Below are positions 37,850-47,840 of a stretch of DNA of 64,000 nt, in pieces (position 1 is the first letter of the stretch; every line of letters starts with the position of its first letter). The stretch covers positions 2,798,040-2,862,039 of the forward strand of contig NZ_NFUU01000001.1 of the NCBI RefSeq assembly GCF_002127265.1. The letters are read 5' to 3'. Origin of the DNA: Hydrogenophaga sp. IBVHS1 (GTDB lineage Bacteria > Pseudomonadota > Gammaproteobacteria > Burkholderiales > Burkholderiaceae_C). Below the pieces are notes generated by a model. The model was not told the origin of the DNA. It worked only from the letters and a program-made list of their open reading frames with translations, and ran no database searches. Position numbers and translations under genes: made by a program.

Positions 37850-38860
37850 ATGAACGACCTGATCCTCTACACCACAGAAGACGGGCGCAGCCAGATCAAG
37901 CTGCGAAACAAGGACCAGACCGTCTGGCTTTCTCAGCGGGAAATGGCCCAGCTGTTTGACGTAAGCACAGACAACGTAGGCCTGCATCTCAAAAACGTCT
38001 TTGAAGACGGCGAACTAAGCCGCGAGGCAACTACCGAGGAATCCTCGGTAGTTCAAACCGAGGGATCCAGAGAGGTTCAACGCCCACTCACCCTGTACAA
38101 CCTGGATGCCATTCTCGCCGTCGGCTACCGGGTGCGTTCGCCGCGTGGCGTGCAGTTCCGCCGCTGGGCGTCCACAGCACTCAAGGAGTACCTGATCAAG
38201 GGCTTCGTGATGGACGACGAGCGACTGAAGAACCCGGATGATCGCCCGGATTACTTCGATGAGATGCTGGCACGAATCCGGGACATACGGGCCTCGGAAA
38301 AGCGCTTCTACCAAAAAGTGCGCGACCTGTTGTCACTGAGCAGTGACTACGACAAGACCGACCAGAACACGCAGACGTTTTTTGCCACGGTACAAAACCA
38401 GTTGCTGTTCGCTGTGACCCAAAAGACCGCAGCCGAACTTATCTCGGAACGAGCCGACCCCGCCGACCCGCACTTTGGCTTGCTGCACTGGAAAGGCGAC
38501 CAGGTGCGCAAGCAAGACATCTTGGTCGCCAAGAATTACCTGACTGCGGACGAAATCGATACCCTGAACCGGCTGGTGATCATCTTCCTGGAAACCGCAG
38601 AGCTGCGCACCAAGAATCGCCAGGAAATTCGCACGAGCTTCTGGCGTCAGAACGTGGACCAAATCATCGAAAGCAATGGCTTTCCAGTGCTCAACCATGC
38701 AGGCAAAGTCAGCCATGCACAAATGGAGAGCAGCACGCAAGCGCTGTATCTGGACTTTGATCTGCGCCGGAAAAAGCAAGAGGCCATGCAGGCAGACCAG
38801 CGAGACGATGCCGAGTTGAGCGCGCTGGAACACACACTCAAATACCGCCCACACAAATAG
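37850..38860 (+). CDS. rhuM: RhuM-family protein
   Basis: The 336-residue protein has the RhuM family features MNDLILYTTEDGRSQIKL at the start, WLSQREMAQLFDVS, VQTEGSREV and YNLDAILAVGYRVRSPRG, then FRRWASTALKEYLIKGF. RhuM proteins are widespread in genomic islands and defence-rich loci; the biochemical role is not established, although a virulence role was reported in Salmonella. It stands alone between urtA and a LuxR regulator gene, with lower GC than the neighbours. A TTG at 37,829 is another possible start. The gene contains a perfect 11-bp hairpin at 38,029-38,053. Confidence 0.9.
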   Translation: MNDLILYTTEDGRSQIKLRNKDQTVWLSQREMAQLFDVSTDNVGLHLKNVFEDGELSREATTEESSVVQTEGSREVQRPLTLYNLDAILAVGYRVRSPRGVQFRRWASTALKEYLIKGFVMDDERLKNPDDRPDYFDEMLARIRDIRASEKRFYQKVRDLLSLSSDYDKTDQNTQTFFATVQNQLLFAVTQKTAAELISERADPADPHFGLLHWKGDQVRKQDILVAKNYLTADEIDTLNRLVIIFLETAELRTKNRQEIRTSFWRQNVDQIIESNGFPVLNHAGKVSHAQMESSTQALYLDFDLRRKKQEAMQADQRDDAELSALEHTLKYRPHK

Positions 38861-38876
38861 CCCAACTCGTGTCCTC

Positions 38877-39929
38877 TCACCCCCCATGCTGCGGCTGCAA
38901 CAAGGGCACCCTGTTAATCGCCATCGCCGCCGCCGCCGTTCGCGTCTCCACCCCCAGCTTGGCGTAGATGCGTTCCAGGTGCTTCTTCACTGTGGCTGGG
39001 CTCGCCCCCAGGATGTCGCCGATGTCGCGGTTGATCTTGCCTTTGACCACCCAGTACAACACCTCGGCCTCGCGCGCGGTGAGGCCGAAGGAACCGGCCA
39101 GGCTGGAGAGCACGCTCGCGTCTGATGTTTCCTGCATCACGATGAGCCAGTCGCCGCCTTCCTCTGCGCCCTCTTCGCCGGCGCCTTCACCGTCCTGGTC
39201 GCCCACGCGCTGGTGCAGGCGGAAGGTGAGTCGTCTTGGGCCGTTCTCCAGCGTGAGGCGCGGCGGCTCGCGCTGATCGAGCGCCTCGCCGAGGTGCCGG
39301 CGCAGCCACTGCAGCACGGCGGGTGGCGTGGCCGGTGCTTCGGTGCCGCAGTAGTTGCGCAGCAGGTCGCGCGCCAGCGGGGTTTGCCACATCAGTCGGC
39401 CGTCTCGCTCGCGCACGGTGATGGTGGCGTAGCCGAAGGCGTCGAGCGCGTTGCGCGCCTGGCTGCGTTCCACCGCGCCCTGGCGCACGTGGCGTGCGGT
39501 GCGCAGGTGCACGCCCATGCGCGCCATCACCTCGCGCGGCTTGATCGGCTTGGTCACGTAGTCGGCACCACCGGCATCGAGCGCGGCCACGAGGTGCTCG
39601 GTGTCGGTGAGGCCGGTCATGAAGATGATGGGGATGTGCGCCGTGGCCGGCTGCGCCTTGAGCTGGCGCGCCACCTCGAAGCCGTCAATACCGGGCATCA
39701 CGGCGTCGAGCAGCACCACGTCGGGCAGGGCCTGGGTGGCGCGGCGGATGGCGCTCTCGCCATCCAGCGCCACCAGCACGGTGTAGCCGGCTTCATCGAG
39801 CGCGTCGTGCAGCGGCGCCACGTTGTCGGGCACGTCGTCGACGATCAGCACCACCAGCGAGTCGGTGAGTTGCAGCGGCGCGGGCGCGAGGCCTGCGGAG
39901 CGGGCGTGGGGTTCAACCGGGTGCGGCAT
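38877..39929 (-). CDS. LuxR-type response regulator paired with the permease-kinase fusion
   Basis: The 350-residue protein has a receiver (about residues 25-145) with the acidic pair Asp31-Asp32, the phosphoacceptor Asp75 in VVLLDAVMPG and Lys in YVTKPIKP. A linker resembling a PAS-like domain lies at about 160-275. A C-terminal LuxR helix-turn-helix with LTAREAEVLYWVVKGKINRD closes the protein. The start at 39,929 overlaps the end of the fusion gene by 17 bases, so they are expressed together and almost surely signal to each other. The obvious targets are the urt and ure promoters on either side. Confidence 0.92.
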   Translation of the reverse strand: MPHPVEPHARSAGLAPAPLQLTDSLVVLIVDDVPDNVAPLHDALDEAGYTVLVALDGESAIRRATQALPDVVLLDAVMPGIDGFEVARQLKAQPATAHIPIIFMTGLTDTEHLVAALDAGGADYVTKPIKPREVMARMGVHLRTARHVRQGAVERSQARNALDAFGYATITVRERDGRLMWQTPLARDLLRNYCGTEAPATPPAVLQWLRRHLGEALDQREPPRLTLENGPRRLTFRLHQRVGDQDGEGAGEEGAEEGGDWLIVMQETSDASVLSSLAGSFGLTAREAEVLYWVVKGKINRDIGDILGASPATVKKHLERIYAKLGVETRTAAAAMAINRVPLLQPQHGG

Positions 39930-42900
39930 GGTGTTGCAGCAGCTGCTGCTCGATGGTCTCGAAGCGGAATTCTCGCGCCAGTGTGCGCAGGCTCTGGGCG
40001 AATGCGGCCTGCTCGGGGCGACGCTGCACCCATTCGTCGAGCCACTGCACGATGCCCTTGTAGTAGCCCAGGCGCACCAGTTCGAGCAGGGGTGCGAGTT
40101 CGGCGCGGCTGGCGGGCGCAGCGATGGACAGCGATGCCGCCGGCTGATCGGGCACCGCTTCCGAAATCCAGGCCAGCGCCAGGCGCTGGCCGAGCCAGTG
40201 GAGCAGGTCGTCCCGCCGCACCGGCTTGACGAAAAAATCTTGCGGCTTGTGGCCCAGCTCGTTGTCCAGTCCTTTGTCAAAAGCATTGGCCGACACGATG
40301 GCCAGCGGCACACTGCCCCAGCCGCGCGCACGCAAGCGGCGAAGCGTTTCCCAGCCGTCGATGCCCGGCATGGCCAGGTCCATGAAGATCGCGTGCGGCG
40401 CTCCCGGTGCGCCGGGTTGCAGGCCGTCGAGCAGCGCCAGCGCATCGAGCCCGCTGGTGGCCAGCATCACTTCAAAACCCAGCGGCGCCAGCCAGCGCGA
40501 GAGCAGCTCGCGGTCGGCCTCTTCGTTGTCCACCACCAGCACGCGCTGCCGTTCGCCGCTGTAGCCGGCAAACTGCGCCACCGCCTGCGGGCCGGGCAAC
40601 ACCACGCCATGCAGCTCGGGCAGGAAGAGGCGCACGGTGAACACGGTCCCCTGCCCGGGCGTGCTGCGCACCGTCATTTCGCCACCCATCAGATCGGTCA
40701 GCATCTTGGCAATGGTGAGGCCGAGGCCCGTGCCCGGGCTTCCCGTGACCGAGCCCACCGCGTCGCCCTGCCCACGCGCGAACGGCTCGAACACGCGTTC
40801 CAGATCCTGCGCGCTCATGCCCGGCCCGGTGTCGTGCACCTCGAATTGCGCCATCTCGCGCGCATGCGTCACGCGCAGGCGAACCTGGCCCGCGCGCGTG
40901 AACTTCACGGCATTGCCGAGCAGGTTGATGAGAATCTGGCGCAGGCGCTTTTCGTCCGCCCGCACCGCGTCGGGCAGGCGCGCGCCGGTCTCGAAAACGA
41001 AGCGCAGGCCTTTGGCAGCGGCCTGCAACTCGAACATGCTGGCCACTTCCTGCATCACGCCGGCAAAGGCCATGGGCCGCACATCCAGCGCCAGCTTGCC
41101 AGACTCGATGCGCGCGATGTCCAGCGTGCCCTCGATCAGTGAGAGCAGGTGCTCGCCGCCCCGGTGGATCACCCGAATGGCCTGCGCGCGGTGCGGTGCC
41201 ATACCGGTGTCTTCCTGCAGCAGTTGCGCGTAGCCCAGGATGCTGTTGAGTGGCGTGCGCAGCTCGTGGCTGATGGTGGAGATGTAGCGTGTCTTGGCCT
41301 GGTTGGCCTGCTCGGCCGCGTGCCGTGCGTGCTGCAGCGCTTCGTCGGTGCGCTGGTGCGATTCGATTTCCTGCATCAGCAACCGCGTCTGCCGGTTCGA
41401 CTCTTCCTGCGCCACTTCACGGCTCTTGTGCGCCAGCACCAGCCACCAGGCCACGGTGGCGGCGATCAGCAGCAGCACCGCGTAAACGCGCACGAAGCCC
41501 GAGCGCAGAGCAGCGTCCAGCAGCGACACGTTGGCAGCCACACCCAGACCCTGGCTCAGACCCTCCACCTCCTGCCGATAGAGCAGGCCCAGCACCGCTG
41601 CGAGAACCGGCGCGATCACCATCATGAGCAACAGGTAGTGCGCGAGGCCCGCCTCCAGGTACGGCCACACGCTGCGCGGCATCACGTGGCGCAGCGCGCC
41701 GATCCATTGCTCGGACAGGCGCGCATGCGGCTTGCAGAGGTCGCCACAACGGGCATCCAGCGTGCAGCAGAGCGAGCAGATGTTGCCCTGATAAGCCGGG
41801 CAATGCGCCATATCGGGTGTTTCGTACTCGCGCTCGCAGATGACACACCGCTGGAGCGTGTGGCGCGCCAGCACTCCTTGTTCGCACCCCCCGCAACCTT
41901 TCACTTCCGCCCGCGCAATGTAGTACCGCCCCTTCGTCAGCCACGCAATCGCCGGTGCCGCCACCAGCGCGGTCACCATCGCGATCACCGCCGAAAACGC
42001 CTGTGCACCCGGTCCCAGCAGCCCCATGTGCGCCACGATGGACAGAGCCGATGCCAGCCCCATCGCACCCACACCCACGGGGTTGATGTCGTAGAGGTAA
42101 GCGCGCTTGAACTCGATGCCCTTGGGCGACCAGCCCAGTGGCTTGTTGATCACCAGATCGGCCACCACGGCCATGATCCATGCGATGGCGATGTTGGAGT
42201 ACAGGCCCAGCACCTCGCCCAGCGCCTGAAACACGTTCATCTCCATCAGCATGAAGGCAATCAGCGTGTTGAACACCACCCACACCACGCGCCCCGGGTG
42301 GCTGTGGGTGATGCGCGAGAAGAAGTTGCTCCAGGCGAGCGAGCCGGCATAGGCGTTGGTGACGTTGATCTTGAGCTGCGAAACCACCACGAAAAGCGCG
42401 GTGGCCGCCACCGCCCAGCCGTAATCGGAGAACACGAACTCGTAGGCCGCCAGGTACATCTGGTTCGGGTCCACCGCGCGCTCGGGCGGCACCATGTGGC
42501 TGATGGCCAGATACGCGAGCAGCGCGCCCCCCAGCATCTTGATGACCCCCAGCACCACCCAGCCGGGCCCGCCCGCGAGCACGCCCAGCCACCAGCGCCA
42601 GGCCTTGCCGGGCTCTTTGGCGGGCATGAATCGAAGGTAGTCGGCCTGCTCGCCCATCTGCGTGATGAGCGCAATGCCCACGGTGAGCGCCGCACCAAAC
42701 AGGTGCCAGTCGAAGGCCGCGCCCGCACCAGACTCGCCCCCGTACCGCACCACGTTGGTGAATGTCTCTGGTGCCATGACCGCCACGGCCACGAAAGGCA
42801 CCACCATCATCACCAGCCACAGGGGTTGGGTCCACACCTGGAAACGGCTGATGACCGAGACGCCATGCGTCACCAGTGGAATCACCACCAGAGCACAGAT

Positions 42901-43407
42901 GAGGTAGCCCCAGGCGGGCGGTATGTCCAGTGCAAGTTCGAGCGCGTAGGCCATGACGGCCGCTTCCAGCGCGAAAAAGATGAAGGTGAACGAGGCGTAG
43001 ATCAGCGAGGTGATGGTGGAGCCGATGTAGCCGAAGCCCGCACCTCGCGTGAGCAGGTCCATGTCGATGCCGTGGCGCGCGGCGTAGATGCTGATGGGCA
43101 AGCCGGCCAGAAAGATGATGAGGCCGGTGCACAGAATCGCCAGGGCCGCGTTCACAAATCCGTATTGCACCAGCAGCGTGGCGCCCACGGCTTCAAGAAT
43201 CAGGAACGAAGCGGCGCCGAACGCCGTATTGGCCACGCGCCATTCCGACCACTTCCGAAAGCGCTGCGGCGTGTAGCGCAGCGCGTAGTCTTCCATGGTC
43301 TCACTGCCGACCCAGCTGTTGTAATCCCGACGCACCTTTATGATGCGTTGCGGCGCCGCAGGCTCGGTCGGGTCCAGTGCAGGGGAATCGGGCAAGGCGT
43401 TGTTCAC
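39913..43407 (-). CDS. Permease-sensor fusion: NCS1-type transporter, Cys-rich segment, histidine kinase, receiver
   Basis: The 1164-residue protein has four parts. Residues about 25-495 resemble an NCS1 nucleobase or hydantoin permease of about 12 helices, opening with RRDYNSWVGSETMEDYALRY. Residues 504-565 are cysteine-rich (about ten Cys, with CGGC, CVIC, CSLCC and CGDLC), suggesting metal binding. Two more helices lie at about 583-608 and 640-660. A kinase follows with His714 in ISHELRTPLNS, NAVKF at 832 and DTGPGM at 859. A receiver then has Asp1010 and Lys1061, followed by a helical tail. The start is GTG 43,407, supported by the conserved N-terminus. It precedes the LuxR regulator gene and is divergent from ureA. 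Confidence 0.93.
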   Translation of the reverse strand: MNNALPDSPALDPTEPAAPQRIIKVRRDYNSWVGSETMEDYALRYTPQRFRKWSEWRVANTAFGAASFLILEAVGATLLVQYGFVNAALAILCTGLIIFLAGLPISIYAARHGIDMDLLTRGAGFGYIGSTITSLIYASFTFIFFALEAAVMAYALELALDIPPAWGYLICALVVIPLVTHGVSVISRFQVWTQPLWLVMMVVPFVAVAVMAPETFTNVVRYGGESGAGAAFDWHLFGAALTVGIALITQMGEQADYLRFMPAKEPGKAWRWWLGVLAGGPGWVVLGVIKMLGGALLAYLAISHMVPPERAVDPNQMYLAAYEFVFSDYGWAVAATALFVVVSQLKINVTNAYAGSLAWSNFFSRITHSHPGRVVWVVFNTLIAFMLMEMNVFQALGEVLGLYSNIAIAWIMAVVADLVINKPLGWSPKGIEFKRAYLYDINPVGVGAMGLASALSIVAHMGLLGPGAQAFSAVIAMVTALVAAPAIAWLTKGRYYIARAEVKGCGGCEQGVLARHTLQRCVICEREYETPDMAHCPAYQGNICSLCCTLDARCGDLCKPHARLSEQWIGALRHVMPRSVWPYLEAGLAHYLLLMMVIAPVLAAVLGLLYRQEVEGLSQGLGVAANVSLLDAALRSGFVRVYAVLLLIAATVAWWLVLAHKSREVAQEESNRQTRLLMQEIESHQRTDEALQHARHAAEQANQAKTRYISTISHELRTPLNSILGYAQLLQEDTGMAPHRAQAIRVIHRGGEHLLSLIEGTLDIARIESGKLALDVRPMAFAGVMQEVASMFELQAAAKGLRFVFETGARLPDAVRADEKRLRQILINLLGNAVKFTRAGQVRLRVTHAREMAQFEVHDTGPGMSAQDLERVFEPFARGQGDAVGSVTGSPGTGLGLTIAKMLTDLMGGEMTVRSTPGQGTVFTVRLFLPELHGVVLPGPQAVAQFAGYSGERQRVLVVDNEEADRELLSRWLAPLGFEVMLATSGLDALALLDGLQPGAPGAPHAIFMDLAMPGIDGWETLRRLRARGWGSVPLAIVSANAFDKGLDNELGHKPQDFFVKPVRRDDLLHWLGQRLALAWISEAVPDQPAASLSIAAPASRAELAPLLELVRLGYYKGIVQWLDEWVQRRPEQAAFAQSLRTLAREFRFETIEQQLLQHHAAPG

Positions 43408-43505
43408 ACGGGGTTTGTGCAGCTTTCATGCCACGCAGCGCGCCGGGGCACGGGAATTGCTGACCAGCCCCTTCAAGCAAGCCAGAAGAGAACGCCCGCA
43501 CCACC

Positions 43506-43808
43506 ATGGAACTCACGCCCCGAGAAAAAGACAAGCTGCTGATCTTCACCGCTGCCTTGCTCGCCGAGCGGCGACGCGGGCGCGGCCTCAAGCTCAATCA
43601 CCCCGAAGCCATTGCGCTGATCACCGCTGCGGTGATGGAGGGCGCGCGCGACGGCAAGAGCGTGGCCCAGCTCATGAGCGAAGGGCGCAACGTGCTCACC
43701 CGCGCCGACGTGATGGAAGGCATCGCCGAAATGATCCCGGACATCCAGGTGGAAGCGACTTTCCCCGACGGCACAAAGCTCGTGACCGTGCACCAACCCA
43801 TACCGTGA
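43506..43808 (+). CDS. ureA: Urease gamma subunit UreA
   Basis: The 100-residue protein is the standard urease gamma chain, with [23 protein letters not shown] (cited as [11 protein letters not shown] and LLAERRRG), [10 protein letters not shown] and [15 protein letters not shown]. It is part of the (alpha-beta-gamma)3 enzyme. It is divergent from the permease-kinase fusion, with only 98 bp between. The hupE/ureJ gene follows 8 bases after its stop. Confidence 0.98.
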   Translation: MELTPREKDKLLIFTAALLAERRRGRGLKLNHPEAIALITAAVMEGARDGKSVAQLMSEGRNVLTRADVMEGIAEMIPDIQVEATFPDGTKLVTVHQPIP

Positions 43809-43816
43809 GCCCTGCC

Positions 43817-44389
43817 ATGAAATACAGACACCTCATCGCCCTCGGGCTTGCCGCCCTGTCGTTTTCAGCTGCGGCGCACGTGGGCGATGCCCACGATTAT
43901 GGAGGCCTGCTCACCGGCTTCCTGCACCCCATCACCGGGTTCGATCACCTGGCCGCCATGCTCGCTGTGGGCGTGTGGAGCGCCATGACCACACGGCGCC
44001 TGTGGATCGCGCCGATATCCTTCGCTGCCCTGCTGCTGGCCGGCGCGCTGCTGGCGCAGGCGGGTGTGGCGTTTCCGGCCATCGAACCGATGATCGCTGC
44101 CTCCCTGCTGGTGGTGGGTTTGCTGCTGGCGGCGCGGGTGAAGCTGCCCGAAACCACGGGCGCGGTGCTGGTGGGCGCCTTCGCGCTGTTCCACGGAGCG
44201 GCCCACGGCCAGGAACTCGCCACGGGTGCCGCGCTGGCGGGCATGGTGCTGGGCACAGCAGCGCTGCACGCAGTGGGCATCGGCCTGGGCCTGGGTTTGA
44301 AGCGCGCCGGCCACTGGCTGCCCGGCGTGGTCGGCGGCATTGTGGCCCTGATGGGGCTCAACATGGGCTGGGGTCTGCTGGCCGGCTGA
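43817..44389 (+). CDS. ureJ: HupE/UreJ-family membrane protein (nickel-uptake type)
   Basis: The 190-residue membrane protein has a signal-like first helix ending AAAHVGD, then about six helices. The HPITGFDHLAAML motif near residue 35 carries the histidines and aspartate seen in HupE/UreJ nickel permeases, and HGAAHGQE is a second histidine cluster. It is encoded between ureA and ureB, the usual position of ureJ, and is thought to bring nickel for urease. The start at 43,817 is in the normal place, 8 bases from the ureA stop. Confidence 0.93.
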   Translation: MKYRHLIALGLAALSFSAAAHVGDAHDYGGLLTGFLHPITGFDHLAAMLAVGVWSAMTTRRLWIAPISFAALLLAGALLAQAGVAFPAIEPMIAASLLVVGLLLAARVKLPETTGAVLVGAFALFHGAAHGQELATGAALAGMVLGTAALHAVGIGLGLGLKRAGHWLPGVVGGIVALMGLNMGWGLLAG

Positions 44390-44404
44390 ACCAAGGACCT
44401 TTGC

Positions 44405-44713
44405 ATGATCCCCGGCGAACTCTTCACCGACGCGGGCGAGCACACGCTCAATCCCGGTCGCCGCACGCTCACTCTGGTGGTGAAAAACACGGCCGACCGG
44501 CCCATTCAGGTGGGCTCGCACTACCACTTTGCCGAAACCAACGGAGCGCTCGACTTCGACCGCAGCGCAGCGAAGGGGATGCGACTGAACATCGCCAGCG
44601 GCACCGCTGTTCGCTTCGAGCCCGGTCAGCAACGCACCGTGGAGCTGGTGGACTACGCGGGCGGGCGCACCGTGTACGGTTTTCGCGGCCTGGTTCAGGG
44701 CGCGCTCAGCTGA
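44405..44713 (+). CDS. ureB: Urease beta subunit UreB
   Basis: The 102-residue protein starts [19 protein letters not shown] and contains [11 protein letters not shown] and [18 protein letters not shown], with [16 protein letters not shown], the classic beta-chain pattern. It is followed not by ureC but, on the opposite strand, by a beta-helix lipoprotein gene, so the urease structural genes are split by 1.4 kb. The start ATG 44,405 is 15 bases after the ureJ stop. Confidence 0.98.
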   Translation: MIPGELFTDAGEHTLNPGRRTLTLVVKNTADRPIQVGSHYHFAETNGALDFDRSAAKGMRLNIASGTAVRFEPGQQRTVELVDYAGGRTVYGFRGLVQGALS

Positions 44714-44732
44714 GCGTCCACCTTCTCCCGGC

Positions 44733-45881
44733 TCAATTGGTGATGGTAGTGCGCGTCACCACCGGCTGACCAGGCGCCGCCAGCACAAAGAAGCCTGGCA
44801 AGCCATTGGTACCAAAACGAGACACCGGGTTGCGCGCGAACACCGAGTCGGTCAGTGTCATGAGGCCTGTCAGGTTGTTGCTCACATAAATGACGGCACT
44901 CCCGCCTTCTGTTGCGGTGTTGTCGGTCACCTGTGTGCCATAAATCGCCAGCGTGAAGGTGTTTCCGTCGTTGTAGATCGCCCCACCACTGCCACCGCCA
45001 GGGGTGCCAGGCCGCTGAGGATTGGCGCCCGTGCCGAGCGTGAAGTTGTGCGAGAGGACGCTGTTGTAAATGCTGAACGAGACGCCGATGCTGCTCAAGG
45101 CACCGCCGTTGGAGCAACTGTTGCCCAGGCCCGCTGCGCCGCCGAAGGTGCTTTGCACCACATACACCGGACGGCCCTGGTAGATGTCGAGCACGCGCAC
45201 GGCGCCACCGCCCATGTCGGGGCCGGTGGATTCGCAACGGTTGTTGGTGAACACGCTGTTGACGATCTTGAACTGACCGCCGCGCACGAAGATTGCGCCC
45301 CCGCCTCCGCCGTCGGTCAGTTGTCCGGTCGAATTTCCGTTTGTAAAACGGATGTTCTGCACCGTCAGACGAGGCGTTTCCTGGTTGTCGCAGTTCGTGG
45401 TGGTCCACACCTGCGCCTCATCGCAGGTGTTCTGATACAGAATGCGCCGAGCCCCACCACCGCTCAGCGTGACCAGCCCTCCACCGTCGAGCGTCACATC
45501 AGGCCGGTTGTTAAACACTTTCGCCGTGCTGCCCAGGGTGATGGTGACCGGATCAGGGCCGCAGTTGAAGCGGATCTTTCCGCCTTGTGCCACCGCGTTC
45601 ACCACCGCCTGGCCGGTACAACTGGCCGGTGTGCCCGTGCCCACCACCTGGTCGGGCTGGCTGGTGTCCACAGCCAGGCCCGCTGCCGGTACGGTCACCT
45701 GACCGCCAGGCGTGCCTGGCGTGCCGGGGGTACCCGGCGTGACAACCGTTCCAGGCGCGCTGGACGAGCCGCCTCCATCTCCGTCTCCACCACCGCCACC
45801 GCAGGCCGCCAAACCCATGAGTGCAAGAACAGCAGCGCCAGAGCGCAAGGAAGAAATCAGGCGAAGCTCGCGGTCGTGCAT
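44733..45881 (-). CDS. Lipoprotein with right-handed beta-helix repeats, between ureB and ureC
   Basis: The 382-residue protein has a lipobox LMGLAAC followed by glycine/aspartate and then proline-glycine-threonine repeats (GTPGTPGTPGG). A repeating region then has short beta-strand segments (NVRFT-like, IVNSVFTNN, IYNSVLSHN, DSVFARN), the pattern of parallel beta-helix surface or secreted proteins. Such folds often bind or cleave polysaccharides, but no catalytic motif was identified. It starts at 45,881 (MHDRELRLIS), because the upstream extension has no signal peptide. It is transcribed against the urease genes and interrupts them. Confidence 0.82.
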   Translation of the reverse strand: MHDRELRLISSLRSGAAVLALMGLAACGGGGGDGDGGGSSSAPGTVVTPGTPGTPGTPGGQVTVPAAGLAVDTSQPDQVVGTGTPASCTGQAVVNAVAQGGKIRFNCGPDPVTITLGSTAKVFNNRPDVTLDGGGLVTLSGGGARRILYQNTCDEAQVWTTTNCDNQETPRLTVQNIRFTNGNSTGQLTDGGGGGAIFVRGGQFKIVNSVFTNNRCESTGPDMGGGAVRVLDIYQGRPVYVVQSTFGGAAGLGNSCSNGGALSSIGVSFSIYNSVLSHNFTLGTGANPQRPGTPGGGSGGAIYNDGNTFTLAIYGTQVTDNTATEGGSAVIYVSNNLTGLMTLTDSVFARNPVSRFGTNGLPGFFVLAAPGQPVVTRTTITN

Positions 45882-46110
45882 GGGGATGGTTCTGTGAGTG
45901 TGGGAAGGAGGCAATTCCGGCGTCGCACCCGCTTTGCGGTGGACAATGGCTGGCACGATCCGTGCTGAGTTGACCGGTTGAATCGTAGGTCATGTCAGCG
46001 CCGACATCCGTTAGGGTTTGATGCAACGTGCAACCTTGTGTGTATGGGATTTACACATCGTGCAACGAGGCGGCCACCCATGCCGACACCATCGCAGGAC
46101 AAAAACAGCC

Positions 46111-47829
46111 ATGAGCACCATTTCCCGCAGCGCCTATGCCGACATGTTCGGCCCCACCGTCGGCGACCGCCTGCGACTGGCAGACACCGGTCTCATGATC
46201 GAAATCGAAAAAGATTTCACTCTCAATGCCGGCGGCTACGGCGAAGAGGTGAAGTTCGGCGGCGGCAAGACCATTCGCGACGGCATGGCGCAATCGCAAA
46301 GAACGCGTGCTGAAGGCACGGTGGACACGGTCATGACCAACGCGGTCATCGTCGACCACTGGGGCATCGTCAAGGCCGACATCGGCTTGAAGGGCGGGCG
46401 CATCGTGGCCATCGGCAAGGCGGGCAACCCAGACACCATGCCCGGAGTGGACATCGTCATCGGTCCGGGCACCGAGGTCATCAGTTGCGAAGGCCACATC
46501 GTCACGGCCGGCGGCATCGACAGCCACATCCATTTCATCTGCCCGCAGCAGGTGGACGAGGCCCTCACCTCCGGCATCACCACCATGCTGGGCGGCGGCA
46601 CCGGTCCCGCCACTGGCACCTTCGCCACCACCTGCACGCCTGGACCCTGGCACATCGAACGCATGCTGCAGGCCGCCGATGGCCTGCCAATGAACCTGGG
46701 CTTCCTGGGCAAGGGCAATGCAAGCCTGCCAGCCGCGCTGCACGAGCAGATCAACGCCGGCGTGATCGGCCTCAAGCTGCATGAAGACTGGGGCACCACG
46801 CCGGCGGCCATCGACAACTGCCTGAGCGTGGCCGAACAAGCCGATGTGCAGGTCGCCATCCACAGCGACACGCTGAATGAATCGGGCTTTGTGGAAAACA
46901 CCATCGCGGCCACGAAGGGGCGCAGCCTGTGCGCCTTCCACACCGAAGGCGCGGGTGGAGGCCACGCCCCCGACATCCTGCGCGTGGTGGGGGAAGCCAA
47001 CTTCCTGCCCTCCTCCACCAACCCCACCATGCCTTACACGGTCAACACGCTTGACGAGCACGTCGACATGTTGATGGTGTGCCACCACCTGGACGCGGGC
47101 ATCGCTGAAGACCTGGCCTTTGCCGAAAGCCGCATCCGCCGCGAGACGATTGCGGCGGAGGACATCCTTCACGACCTGGGCGCCATCAGCATGATGAGCA
47201 GCGACAGCCAGGCCATGGGACGCGTCGGTGAGGTCATCATCCGCACCTGGCAGGCGGCCGACAAGATGAAGAGCCAGCGCGGCACCCTGCCCGAGGACGG
47301 CCCGCGCAACGACAACTTCCGCGTCAAACGCTACATCGCCAAATACACCATCAACCCCGCCATCGCGCACGGCATTTCGCATGTGGTCGGGTCGCTCGAA
47401 GTGGGCAAATGGGCTGATCTGGTGGTGTGGAAGCCTGCCTTCTTCGGCGTGAAGCCCACCATCGTGCTCAAGGGCGGAAGCATCGCGCTGGCCGCCATGG
47501 GCGACCCCAACGCATCCATTCCCACTCCCCAGCCCGTGCACTACCGGCCCATGTTTGGCAGCTACGGCGGTGCGCTCGCCAGGAGCAGCCTCACCTTCGT
47601 TTCACAAGCCGGGCTTTCAGCCGGCGTGGGCGAGCGTTTCGGCCTGCACAAACCGCTGGTGGCCGTGCAGCGCTGCCGCGGCGTGACCAAGGCCGACATG
47701 GTGCACAACAGTCTGCTGCCCAAAATGGAGATCGACCCGCAGACCTACGCCGTGCGCGCGGACGGCCAGTTGCTTACCTGCGAGCCCGCCACCGTGCTGC
47801 CCATGGCGCAACGTTACTTTCTGTTTTGA
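46111..47829 (+). CDS. ureC: Urease alpha subunit UreC
   Basis: The 572-residue catalytic chain has [15 protein letters not shown] near the start. The nickel-bridging Lys lies in [12 protein letters not shown], with the histidines of [20 protein letters not shown] and [14 protein letters not shown]. The flap cysteine is in VCHHLD. It hydrolyses urea to ammonia and carbamate. The start at 46,111 ([11 protein letters not shown]) is supported by family length. ureE starts 11 bases downstream. Confidence 0.98.
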   Translation: MSTISRSAYADMFGPTVGDRLRLADTGLMIEIEKDFTLNAGGYGEEVKFGGGKTIRDGMAQSQRTRAEGTVDTVMTNAVIVDHWGIVKADIGLKGGRIVAIGKAGNPDTMPGVDIVIGPGTEVISCEGHIVTAGGIDSHIHFICPQQVDEALTSGITTMLGGGTGPATGTFATTCTPGPWHIERMLQAADGLPMNLGFLGKGNASLPAALHEQINAGVIGLKLHEDWGTTPAAIDNCLSVAEQADVQVAIHSDTLNESGFVENTIAATKGRSLCAFHTEGAGGGHAPDILRVVGEANFLPSSTNPTMPYTVNTLDEHVDMLMVCHHLDAGIAEDLAFAESRIRRETIAAEDILHDLGAISMMSSDSQAMGRVGEVIIRTWQAADKMKSQRGTLPEDGPRNDNFRVKRYIAKYTINPAIAHGISHVVGSLEVGKWADLVVWKPAFFGVKPTIVLKGGSIALAAMGDPNASIPTPQPVHYRPMFGSYGGALARSSLTFVSQAGLSAGVGERFGLHKPLVAVQRCRGVTKADMVHNSLLPKMEIDPQTYAVRADGQLLTCEPATVLPMAQRYFLF

Positions 47830-47840
47830 ATCCCAGGCCC

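Noticed and set aside
41149..43542. A 797-codon open frame opposite the permease-kinase fusion
   Set aside because: It is histidine/arginine-rich and without motifs, whereas the opposite strand has clear transporter and kinase signatures.
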